From the NCBI RefSeq assembly GCF_000275845.1, contig NW_006766975.1, forward strand, positions 5,933 to 69,932: a stretch of 64,000 nucleotides of DNA, given 5' to 3'. Below the pieces are notes generated by a model. It was given only the letters and a program-made list of their open reading frames with translations. It had not been told where the DNA came from and did not search any database. The position numbers were made by a program, and so were the translations under genes. Source of the stretch: Dichomitus squalens LYAD-421 SS1. Its lineage: Eukaryota; Basidiomycota; Agaricomycetes; Polyporales; Polyporaceae. Shown here in pieces: positions 23,628-34,753 of the stretch; position 1 is the stretch's first letter; each line of letters begins with the position of its first letter.

Positions 23628-25879
23628 ATGGATGCTGTATCTTCAACGACTAGCTCTGCAAATGCTCCGCTTGGCCATCTAGTAGACTTCATTGGCAAAA
23701 CGTATGGTTCTGTCCTTCTAGGAACGTATCTGTCGCTCATGTAAGCCCCTCTCCAACACAATTTCTACATCAAGAAGAATCGACTGATACACGTCCCTTA
23801 GATTGTACGGCGGACTCTTGCATCAGACATATCGCTACTTCGGCGCATACCCTGACGATAAGATAGGCATCAGAATCATTGTGAGCGATGCGCTCCTCTC
23901 CGGAATACATGATTTCTGATCAGCATTATGCAGGTTTCAGTTACGGTGTAAATGAGGTCCACTTTTGATTAAATGAACATCCACCTGGTTGACGTCGACC
24001 AAATAGGCTGCTGGAGACTGTCCATACAGCTGTATCTACATACATCTGGTGCGTCAGTATCGTCGGTCTACATTCATGTATCTCGACATATGGGCATTTG
24101 GGACAGCTATGAAGCTCTAGTGACACACCATTCCGATATCGCCCATCTTCGATACCTTGATCAGTGGGTTTAGGTCGTCCCCTTCGATGTCCGCCACAGC
24201 TCACACCCATTCCTCGGGTGAAACTTATAAGGAAAACACATGTGAGCTGTTCATTTTTCGTTCCGCAGCACAGAGTCCTTGTAATGACATCGATGGGCAC
24301 AGTTTCTTCCGCTATTGACGGTCAGTGACCCGATGTATCTCGTGTTAGCAAGCCTCCGCTTACCCCGCATCCATAGAACGTCATCATCGCTCTCACTCAG
24401 GGGTGCGCCCGATCTCACCTTTCGCGATTGTCAGCCTCGACATCTCTAACCTGCGCGAACTAAATCTCAGATTCTTCGCTCACAGAGCATACGTCTGTAG
24501 GTCCTCATTTTTCTCCTACGCACACATGTCTGCCGAGCACTGAACCCCTCATGTCGCAGTCGGGAACCAGTATCGCCCATGGATGAGGCTGGTGGTGCGT
24601 CATTTTACGTTCCTTGTCGACATCAGTGATATCACGATGGTTTGAAGGTCGTGCTGTTGTTCCTTGCATTCGGTCCGTCACTAAATAATACCGCTTCCAC
24701 CTCCTACGACTCGCTCACCATGAAACGGCAGGGTTCTCGTTAGGTAAAATCATGCTGAACACCTTGTCTCTTTGTCTCTTTACTTACTCACTCTTCCCCA
24801 GGTTCTACATTTGTCGGGTGTGTCCGTCCCCGCTTCTCACCGTGATGGAACATGTCAAATACTGAAGCTCGCGCTCACAGCTATTTGAGACCCTCGCACT
24901 ACATCGGAATATCCGGAATACGCGCGCCCGTGCGTCTCCCCTGTCTCGGAACATCTCTCAAGAATCCTTGCTGAACGCGTATGCAGTGGCTCGATCCATG
25001 CGCTACGGCGCTGCCTGTCTTCGCGGACATTATCATGACAACTGTGCTCATCCGTGCGCTGCATCTCAGCCGAAGCGGCATCAAGAGGTACTGCGTGCAC
25101 TCCATCAAAGTCCATAGCTCATGTTCATATCGCCTAAACACTCCTTTATCGCATTACCTAGCACCGATTCACTGCTCGACAGGGTGATACTCTACACCGT
25201 CACCACAGGTCAGTGCGGATGCTCTACCTCTCAGAGCGTAGCACCCTCTGATCCTGATGCATGTCTTACTTCGCCGCCAACCGTCAGGTTTGCTCACGAG
25301 GTAGGGAATTAGAGACGTTGTACGCGGTAGATTGTCTGAAGAAACTCATGCCAGCGGGTGCATGATCCTGTTATTCGTGACGGTACGTATGTGCACGTTG
25401 TGGCGGCGACTCTCCAGAGTTGGACGAGGATGATTGAACGGCGAACACAAACAATTCAGGAGCTCGTCTTTCCAGGTGGCTTGCTATACGCCGGCGTCTC
25501 GTTCGTGTCCATCAAGTGTGAGTGTGGGGCCCTCGTCCCCCGCCGGGGCGTCTGATGCTGTACATTTCATGCGCTGACAGGTCATCGTGAATTAGTGTAT
25601 ACGAACAGTCTTCTCGCAGCGTAAGAACCTCTTTCCAAAGTGGAAAATCCCTCGCTGAATGCACGAGACGACGCGTGGGTTAGGTTGAACACTCGACAAT
25701 CGTTAAGAGACGCCGCCTTCCATCCGTCTGGGATCAAGGTCTTCGGCAGCGGTTTTGGCGCATGCGCAGAGGAAGCTCGTAGTCTACCGGGGCTTGCCCC
25801 AGGAGGGGCCAACGCAGTAACTGTGGAGCTCGCGGAGATGGGGGTATCTCGTGAAGGTGGGTACAGTTTGTTCGTCTAA
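23628..25879 (+). CDS. DUF6534 multi-pass membrane protein, copy 3
   Basis: Third copy of the family. The start gives MDAVSSTTSSANAPLGHL, then YGSVLLGTYLSLM. Next come LYGGLLHQTYRYFGAYPDD, LLETVHTAVSTYIW, FFAHRAYV, GNQYRPWMRLV, WLDPCATALPVFADIIMTT, RALHLSRSGIKR, DSLLDRVILYTVTTG and VYTNSLLAA. The last exon opens LNTRQSLRDAAFHPSGIK and ends at 25879. Segments match copy 2 more closely than copy 1. Part of the middle (about 24.05-24.25 kb and 25.3-25.5 kb) could not be joined with certainty, so one exon may be damaged. It stands upstream of the intact MET22, mirroring copy 2 and the MET22 pseudogene. Confidence 0.65.
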
Positions 25880-27463
25880 AGAGCTTGGTTACTGACGAGA
25901 CACGTACACCGATAGATGGAAACGCCTAGTGCTCTCGGCCTAGGTCTATTGCTGCCACTGTAGTGCTGGTGGCTGTTATCGATGCCAATAATCGAGGCCG
26001 GCGACCTGTTGCAGACGATTCTATGAGAAATAGGCATAGCCTCTGATTGCGCTAAAGCTATTGGCTCTCATGGAGTCTTGTCGATTCCTGCATGCTGTAA
26101 AGAGAGCTGTGGTACTATGATCGTGACTGGTGAACAGCCTGATACAAGGAATTTACGGAGCTTTGGCACTGATCAATGAGTATAGGCGAGACTTCTGTCG
26201 CAGGGGGAGAGTCCTCTCTTGATTTCGCATAACTTTTCTGAAGAGTGTAGTAGTGTACAACAATCCGCTTGTCGTCGATATGCAGACAACCCGATGACCA
26301 ACATCAACGGTTAAGAGTTGACTGCCTGCACACCACCCTCCGAGCTCAGCGGTGCTTCGGCCAAATGGTTCAAGTGGTGGGTACGTTCAGGCTATGACGC
26401 AGCTGGACAAGGCGGAGTGTAGCACCAGTCGGAATGCAGTATATTGTGCCTGGGTGTATGAAGCTGTTGCCACATCGCGCCTGTCCTAGCAATGAACCGT
26501 AAGCGTCTAAGCGTTGCCGGCAGCGAGGTCACGTACGTTGCGCCACCAGCTCCAACGAAGGGTGTCGAGCTCGAGTAGAAAGGACCTAGGACGGAAGACA
26601 ACTGGAAAACGGAGAGCTTCGAGAGGAGAACGCCGCTTGGGCCGTGGCTTTGTCCCGGTCACAGCTACGAGGGAGTATCCGGTCGTGATCAATGGTGATC
26701 ATGTGCATATGCTTGGTGGTGCGAAGAATACAGTAGGCTGTGACACCTGCTTCCTGAGGGCCGATAAGAGGTAAAGTGCGGGCGGGCGGCGGCGGTGAAA
26801 GAGACGACTGCTCATGGCACAGATACAGGCGTAGAGGGGATGGCGCACGCAGCAGTGGATTAATGGGGCCCTTCTCACGTACCTCTTCGAGAGCTCGAGC
26901 TGCCGTGCTTTACGCCGTCAAACCAGGTATTGATGTTGAACCTGGTGCTGTGCGAATCGCTCAGAGTCGGCCCGAGGTATCATGAAGCATACCAGATGGC
27001 AGATGGCGGGGACAGACGCACCTCCGTCCTCGTAAGAGGAGATGCCTTGATATCAGATTCTCGACAGAGCCATCACCTGCAAGCCATGCTCTCCAACTGC
27101 AGCTCTCATCTCGTCGGACGTCGGGTGGGCACTCGAGCTGGGCACCGTCTCCGCACACGCTCGCTTAGCGTTACAGAGCCTCTCGACAGAACACGCAGAG
27201 TAGGGCGGAAATATAAGGCAGGTGAGTGGCTCGAGACTCGCAAGTCTAGGCGACAGGAGCAGTGTTGCTTGAGTGTCATTCGAAACAACCCCGTCGCGGT
27301 TGGTGGCAGCGCGCGCCTGTTCGGTGCAGCTGAGCTCATCGCCTCGCACGTCGACCAAACACCTTTGCCCTGACTCGCTCGCTCAAGATGTTGCTCAACG
27401 CCTTTAAGCCCGCCATCTCTCCTGCTATCGCTGCTCCGGTAAACTTGGAGCTTTCTCCTAGCC
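25880..27463. other. Gap without a supported gene (1.6 kb)
   Basis: The stretch between DUF6534 copy 3 and MET22 has open reading stretches at 26514-26774 and 26930-27373 on the plus strand and overlapping ones on the minus strand, none recognisable. The right end includes the MET22 promoter. Confidence 0.35.
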
Positions 27464-28825
27464 ATGGCCGCTCACGACACCGCACACGCCTACGCTGCCG
27501 AAACGCAGATCGCCGTCGCCGCCGTCCGGCGGGCGTGCGTCCTCACAGCATCAGTGTTCAACAAGCTCGTGAAGCAGGAGACGTTGACGAAGGATGATAA
27601 GAGTCCAGTCACAGGTACGTGCTATCGTCTCAGACGCTGCGCGATGAAGACAGACCTCCCTCGTAGTTGGCGATTTTTCCGCGCAGGCGGTCATCAACAC
27701 GATCCTCGATCGCACCTTCCCGGACGACCCTATCGTTGGAGAGGAGGATGCTGCCGATCTACGTGTTGAGTCCGGGAGGGCTCTGCGAGATCGGATCGTG
27801 GAACTCGCGAACGCGACCTTGAGCGCCGACCTTCAGCCTGGAGAGAAGGAGGAATGGAGACTGGGACCCAATCATGGGAGAACCGTGGACCAGTTGCTGG
27901 ATGCGATTGATCGCGGGAACTACGACGGTGGTCGAACCGGACGTGAGTGATGCACATTCACTGTTTTCTCTCGCTTGCACAACAAAATCGAGGTGTGCTC
28001 AGCGACATCTATGCACACGTACGACTGTGCAGACAACAGCGCGTTGTCGATAGTAGTCAATTCTCGGGATACCTTTCGCCTTCCCGACATCGCTCACAAG
28101 GCTATTCTACAGGAATGTGGACCCTCGATCCTATCGACGGCACGAAGGGCTTCCTCCGCGGTGAGCAATATGCCGTCTGCCTCGCGCTCCTCGTCGACGC
28201 TCGCGTGGAGCTCGGCGTCATAGGCTGCCCGAATCTCCCTGTCACCGCCTCGAACCCCTCCGGTCCGCGTGGTTGCATCTTCGTCGCCGTGCGCGGACAA
28301 GGCGCGTACCAGCTCCCGCTTGACAACCCTCTCAGTGGGGAGCGGACGAAGCTGACGATCCCGACGTTCACGGCGGAGAACCTCAACTTCCTGGAGAGCG
28401 TGGAGAAGGCGCACGCGAAGCTGAGCTTCAATGAGCGCGTTGGCCAGATCCTGGGCGTGACGCGGGCACCAACGAGGATGGACAGCCAGGCGAAGTACTG
28501 TGCGCTTGCAAGGGGCGACGGAGGCGTGTACCTCCGCATGCCGGTCGGATCGGGATACAAGGAGAAGATTTGGGTACGTCTTTGCATCCCACGTGTGGAT
28601 CCTCCCTGTGCTTATTGCTCCATACAGGATCACGCAGCGGGCTCGATCCTCGTCGAGGAAGCAGGTGGCATCATCTCGGATGGACGAGGAGAGCCCCTCG
28701 ACTTTAGTCTTGGGCGGACGCTGGGCGAGAACTACGGTATCGTCGCGTGCGGTAAGGACGTGCACCCAAAGGTTATCGCCGCTGTCAAGCAGGCGAAAGC
28801 GGAGGAGGCTCAGAGCCAGTTGTAG
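27464..28825 (+). CDS. MET22: 3'(2'),5'-bisphosphate nucleotidase
   Basis: The enzyme removes the 3' phosphate from 3'-phosphoadenosine 5'-phosphate, the by-product of sulfate assimilation; it is the lithium- and sodium-sensitive target known as Hal2/Met22 in yeast. I read four exons: 27464-27614, 27667-27942, 28113-28573 and 28628-28825. They sum to 1086 nt, giving 361 residues, close to yeast Met22. Metal-site motifs of the inositol monophosphatase fold are present: VGEEDAAD in exon 2, DPIDGTKGF at the start of exon 3, and WDHAAGSILVEEAGG across the exon 3/4 join. The early KDDKSPVTVGDFSAQA segment is also typical. It appears fully intact. A non-functional relative lies 9 kb upstream. Confidence 0.95.
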
Positions 28826-29757
28826 GCTTATGTCAGTGTATATCATCAGACAATTGGCGCTCGCATACTTATGAAGTCGCCTTATGCGCTCACTATCGTA
28901 TGAGGCTCTGCTAGATCATCATGGTTCGTCTGCCGTGCAAGGCCTTGAACGGTCATGGTGCTGAGTTGGCTCGCACCCTCAATACAGAGGCAGCGTTCGT
29001 AGCATCGCTGTAAGCACATGACCCATTGCTTTGTCACTGGGGTCCGTACAAGTAGGTAACGCGACTTCGACTGCTTTAGAAGGTGATCGGGGAAAGTACA
29101 GAGCAAGGATTGTCTAGCACCGCCAAGCTTCGAATCTTCGGTTCCTGTAGGAGGGGTAATTGATCAAGGTTTGTTGGATAGGATGTCATGTCATTTTGGG
29201 TTTAATATACCCGCACTGCCAAGAGTCGCTGACACTGGGACGCTGCTTACTTCGTGATGCGGTCGAGTCATATTGCCGATGGCTTTGTAGCGTTGTCTCG
29301 GGACAATATGAGTGTGAGTGGTATTCTTTGTGTGGATCGCAGTCAGGACAGGGGACTGCGAAAACATGCGAAGTCTAGAGGCTCATACGCCATAATGCAT
29401 CCACGTCATTCCAAGTCCCATTCTGCGCGCATTATACTGGAGCGATGGGAAGTACTCTTCATGTCCGGTAACATTTATAGAAGGCTCAGCAAGCAAATGG
29501 AGCCTTTGGGTCAGAAGCGGAAGGATTCGAGAACGCCTAGCTTTTGCCCCAGTTTCGGTGTTAGGGTTGCTCCCGCATCTGCAATGTGTACGCAAGGAGT
29601 GGAACCCGACATCCTGCTCTTTCCTCACTGTACCATCAAGGACGCTCAAAGGCAGCCCACACGAGTTGACAGCCCCCATTTTCAGGACGCGAGGCCTAAG
29701 GTACGATATAGCTCTGCTTTCAGGAAACCACATTACAATACGTTGCCCCATACGAAC
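28826..29757. other. Intergenic, no supported gene
   Basis: This is the region between MET22 and the stop of the next membrane-protein gene on the minus strand. The plus-strand open stretch at 29254-29835 overlaps that gene's 3' end and has no recognisable content. Confidence 0.35.
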
Positions 29758-31408
29758 CTACGACATAAACCGTCCCAAATCAGTAGGAAGGATGACCATC
29801 TCAACTGCTCCAGGCTTCTCGTGGTCCTTCAGTGATGAGATTCGATCCGAGTCTACACTTGACCGTCCAGGGACGCGTGTATCCAAACTGCTCTCAGCTT
29901 GGGCTTCCTCTTCTCCCGTACGCGTAATACGGGAAGCGAAGGGACAGCCGCCCTCGCTGAGTTGCGTCATACGATGACTCGAGATGTCGTGCGCGTGAGG
30001 CCCAGAAGCCACGCCCCATGTTGAGATCGACATTTGGCCGCGTGTGATGCCGTGCTCGAGCTGGGATTTATTGACAGCAACAAGTACCACGATGACCATA
30101 GGATATATTGCCTACGGGGAAGATGGAGTCAAATTGAGGGATAATCAGTACGCAGAATGTGAAAGCTTACAACGATCGGGGCAATACAGGCTTCATGATA
30201 GAATGTGGCGGCGTTCCATGGCCCTCCGTGAATGCCGGGGACCATATCACCCACAACATGGTACACGAGGAATTCAACCTGCATCGAAGCAGTCAGCAGC
30301 AATATTCCTCTTGAACCTAGTGTCCAATCTGAGAACTCACCCATACAAGACAGTATATCATCCCTGATTCAACCAACAGCGCAGTGATTTTGAGGGTGAC
30401 TAGGGTGCTGCTACCAGGTGCACCCAAGTGTTCGCGCATGAACTGTCTGTGTTTCCTGCGAGTAGCTTGTACTTAACCTCACGTTCGACGGTATTATACA
30501 AAGCACCTGGCTTCACAAGGAGCTCACCATGCCTTGTATCCAATGAGTGTAGTAGAGAAGACGTTGGTCGCCAGAGACAACGCTATAGCTGCGGTCCCAA
30601 AGACATCTCCGTTGTACACGATGGGAATCCTTCCTGGCTGCGGATTCTGCACGAGAACAGACCGTCGTGTTGACACTATTCCCAATACTGAACAAGAACA
30701 TATGAGCTTCTGCCATTGTCATTCGGATGCAAGAAGGACCAAGCGCCAAATCATGAAGGTAAGGACGTACCAAATGTGCTCGAAAGGAGAGCGCAGCAGA
30801 CGTGCCGGACCTTCCTGTTCCCGGGGTATAGCACGCGTGCACGCCACCATACTATTGCATCTCCGATGCATACCTGATAAGAATAGCATTCAGATCGAAT
30901 GAGACATGTTTCTGCGATGACGAGAGCATTGAAAACCACTCACGTTGACAGTGAATGTCGCAGTCAAGATACAGGCCCGAGCAGCTTCCGTTAAGCCGAT
31001 TAGAGGGACAGAAGAGGAAGCGTCGTCAATGTTGTTGACTGCGTGGGCGAGAAGCTTGCTGGTACTGATAGCGAACTCAAGGATAGTTCCCCAGTATATG
31101 GCTGAAGAAAGATACAAAAATATGGTAGATGCAAGCAGTAGTCGAACTGACACCCGTCTTAAGCCAAGGCAACTGACCAGCCGAAGAAATGTTGAGCTAC
31201 AGATTATGCCAAGGAGAGTCTCACTTACATCAGGGCGTAAATCGAGGCCAAGACCAGCATTTTCAGGACTCCTGTATACGATCTCAGTAATCAACGAGTC
31301 TTTAGTTGCGAAAGACGACTTACCGAAGAGTACAGAAGATAGAATGACCAGAATCTGGTCGTCTGCCAGAGTACTGGCGAGCGTACGCGAAAGGTTAAGG
31401 GAGGCCAT
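29758..31408 (-). CDS. ESG-family multi-pass membrane protein, copy 2
   Basis: Minus-strand member of the family seen at 20.4 kb. The start gives MASLNLSRTLASTLADDQ then ILVILSSVLFG. Later exons give VLKMLVLASIYAL, SSAIYWGTILEFAI, the ILTATFTVN segment, GDAIVWWRARVLYPGN, SLATNVFSTTLIGYKAW, ITALLVESGMIYCLVW, and AIYPMVIVVLVAVNKSQLEHG with a Ser-rich hydrophilic tail. Here the YPT of other copies is YPM. Exons and GT-AG introns alternate cleanly and the frame is kept, so I consider it intact. Function and localisation beyond a membrane are unknown. Confidence 0.75.
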
Positions 31409-33086
31409 TCAATCACAGATTTAAGGACAAGAAGAGATGGTTTCATGCGTATGAGCGGGAAGAGCAGTGTTCCAGATACCCAGGGGTCAAAGGTAAGTCG
31501 ATTCGGTTGTATAGGGGAAAGGGCGCGACACGAGGGCTGCCAATTGCTTCCCTTCATGAGCAGTCCTCTAAAAACCAAGAAGAGAGGGGATTAGAACTTA
31601 ATCCACTGTGAGCAATCGGATACCGGCGACTCGCTGGACTGCCTTGGCCTGCGCCTAGCAAAAATGCGGCCGAGAAGGCACAGCCTGGGGCTCGGGAAAG
31701 ACCGAGTGTGACAAGGAAGATCGCACTGTGCGGTGATAGAGCTGGATGGAGGAGCAATCTTACTCACCAAACCAGAGAAAAGGTACTGCATCCATAGCGT
31801 GTGACAAAGTGGAGGCATTAGGGCAAATTTCTCTAGCAAATCAAATTATGATGCATCCTAGCGTTAAAAGAGGGCATGTTCGTCTTACCATGAAATCTCA
31901 AGCCAGAGAATTAAGCAGATGATACGGGCAGGAGGATTTGGGTAGACTCGTCCTCTCATAGGAGCTGACCCAATTGACTGGCTAGGTGCGTCCGTGGCAC
32001 GTTTACAGTGCGAAGTCCAACATTGCTTGCAGCCATAATTCGTGTAACGGTCTTCACATGAACAATGGGTTAGGGAAAGCGAGAGACGCACGATTCTGAT
32101 ATACACTATCGCGCTGTCGATGAGAGATGTCATTGCCCGCCAAAACGTGAGTGGAAGGTGGAGTCCGATAGCTATGTCAAGATGGCTTCCCGTTGGCAGC
32201 GCCTGCCAGAGTCTCACCATGACCTGTGCCATGATACGATCTCCGTGTCAGCTGATATCCTTCGATGTACGAGTATGAGCGAATTAACCAGAACATTTGG
32301 ACTTCCTTTATGTACATGACGTCTATATAACGCATTGTGCGCGAGACCTGGGTTTTTGCATGATCGGGTCATTCAGAGTCTTGAACCTTCTTGTCGAATA
32401 GAGCGGCGATGATAGAAATCAACCGGGCGCAGTGACGGCTTACAGATCGTCCCATCAATCTGCTCCGAGTATGTCTGACATGGTCAGTTTCTCCGAACTC
32501 TTCGGAGTCTCACGCGGCGTCACACTTCTTGTGAAACGGCCGCGTTTCTAGTCACCGTCGCTCTCTTTGTCGTGTCAAAGGATGATTCTTGACTATTTCT
32601 GACAAACGCCGGCGGTCTGAAAAGTCTGGCTGTCGTTTGAATCGACTCTCTTCGTGGGAGTGCTCTGCGAGACCCATTCAGGCCGCCTCATACGCTGTCA
32701 CCAACTCGGATGCTCTATCCCGCCAACGCCGATGATACCGCTTCTGGAGCTTACGGTTCCTATCTGTCAGCTCCGTGGGCGTCTTATGCCGATGTGACAG
32801 ATGCGCCCGCGACGAGGACTACGAAACACTATCACGAGGGAAATCTCCTGTGCAATAGTGATATATGAGATACAGTGTACTAGATAGGACCTCCCATGGT
32901 TGTCAGTATTTTTTCCACGACGAGAAGCTACGACTTCGCTGACCTATCCCCCTTGGACGACACCCAAGTATTCCGCTCGAGTCAAAGGGCCCAAGCTAGG
33001 GTAGGTCATAGAGGCCAATTTCGCCAAACCTGTCATTTATTACTGCTCGAAGCTGATCTAGTATCTGTCCCAGATACATTCGCTGA
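31409..33086. other. Gap with membrane-like fragments on the minus strand
   Basis: Minus-strand stretches at 32232-31885 (including LPLTFWRAMTSLIDSAIVYI) and 31839-31554 (including LPCHTRSFPSP) are partly hydrophobic, but their order and frame do not match a family I know. Nothing is seen at 32.3-32.9 kb. A decayed membrane-protein gene is one reading. Confidence 0.3.
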
Positions 33087-34753
33087 ATGACGCAAACCAA
33101 CAATAGTCTGTGTCCATCACCAATACACGGGGCCTTCAATCAAGACTCATGGGACTTTCAAGTACATGCCATTCAGGAGCAAATCGTCCTTGCTTCGCTA
33201 CCGTCGGGATTGTACGGTACGAGACAAATAGTGATCACATCCGACCTTACGAACCAAACGATAATCAGCAGGGATTTTCGTAATCCTGATTATAGCATCT
33301 ATCCATGCACTCACACAGTGAGTCCGACTCAAGACTCCTTCCAGTCCATGTCTTGATACCGTACATGATACCCACCTAAGACAATATGGAAAATTACAGC
33401 CTCCCATGATGGCCCTCGGTCTAACGCTCTTTGCACTCTTCGCGACTACAACAGCGTACTTGGTTACAATGCTCCTTGCCACTCAAAGTATCATCCTCAA
33501 TGCAATTCTGGATTCACCGTCGGTCATCTGGGGACTGCCTTCGGACGTAGTTTTTGGACTGCTCAACTCGGCAAATCCTCGGGACTACGACCAAATCCAG
33601 AACTGCACAGGTACCGCTGCCCTCACAATCAATGTTCGGCCTTTGTTATATTGAGCAAAGGTGTACGATGTTGACAGGGTCTATCCCGTATCCAGATACT
33701 TCTAGGCGATGCTATTGTATGCTGGAGAGCATGTGTCCTATGGCGAGGTAACCGTGCTATTAAGACCCTGTGCGTCACCTTTCTAATGACAACTTTTGGC
33801 AAGTACATCTACCGCTCATTTCAGGAGATTCCGCTTATTCTGAGCTGTAATATTAGGGCTGGGTATGGTGGACACCGTGTTCACCTGCGCGCCGAGCCTT
33901 GACTGGAAACCCGACCGTCACAACGTGGGCACCGGCGTCATGTACGAAGGGTTTTCATACGGTGTGGCGGCCACCGTGCTAACCTTCGCTACGAACCTAC
34001 TCGCAACTGTACTTGTGGGGTATAAGGCATGGTAGGCTACTCTAGGCTTGAATATCTCCTCTCCTCTGATAGGCTGGCACTCAGGAAAGCCAAAAGCGAT
34101 CTTCGGAAATATATCGTTGTCGGGCCCATCGCATCGCAAATAGAGAAGATCTTCGCCCTCCTTCTAGAATCTGGAGCTGCGTACTGCACCCTGTGGGTGA
34201 GTCAATTCTCTTCCTGACACTGAAATGTACGGGAACACGAATCAACGGGCGACCGCAGGCAGTTGTTGTGATTTTGCAGGTGGGCTTGTATCAACCCTCA
34301 ATCGCACTGCACACCGGGTCCAACACGTTCTGGGACATATTTGGAATCCTCGTCAAGGGCGCCCTTGTTCCCCTAATAGTACGTCCCCATGCTCTCCGAT
34401 AACCTTCGTCTTCGGCAACTCTGACTGCGACCTTCTCTTGGCGCCTCTAGGCTATCTATCCAACCATCATTATCGTCCTCGTTGCCCTGAACAGGTCACA
34501 CGTAGAGAACGGCCTGCTGCAGACAGACGAGACTCAATCGTCGGAGGGAGAGGTGCTTTCCGCCTGCTTCGTCGACCCTGTGCTATTTTCCACCCAACAG
34601 TGCGACAGCAGGAGCAATCCGGAAGAGACTATACTACGGGCAGATGATGATTTCGGGACAGAGGGAGAGATTACGCCGGAGCACCATTGGTCTAAATCCT
34701 TGCGGCAATGGGAAACACAGCCTGTCTGGTACGCAGAGCTTTCAAAGCCGTAA
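33087..34753 (+). CDS. ESG-family multi-pass membrane protein, copy 3
   Basis: The start gives MTQTNNSLCPSPIHGAFNQD and WDFQVHAIQEQIVLASLP. The next exon is GIFVILIIASIHALT, then MMALGLTLFALFATTTAYLV, NCTGTAALTIN, GDAIVCWRACVLWRGN, GMVDTVFTCAPSLDWKPD, FATNLLATVLVGYKAW, IEKIFALLLESGAAYCTLW, FGILVKGALVPLI and AIYPTIIIVLVALNRSHVEN, ending in an acidic tail at 34753. It is closest to the minus-strand copy at 44-45.7 kb: both share the FQ-IHAVQE / VHAIQE N-terminus, the DW-PD/SW-PD loop and SHVENGL. The two probably arose by a duplication with inversion. It appears intact. Confidence 0.77.

Noticed and set aside
28094..28846. A 250-codon minus-strand open frame opposite MET22
   Set aside because: It mirrors the intact MET22 exons and is explained by their codon use.
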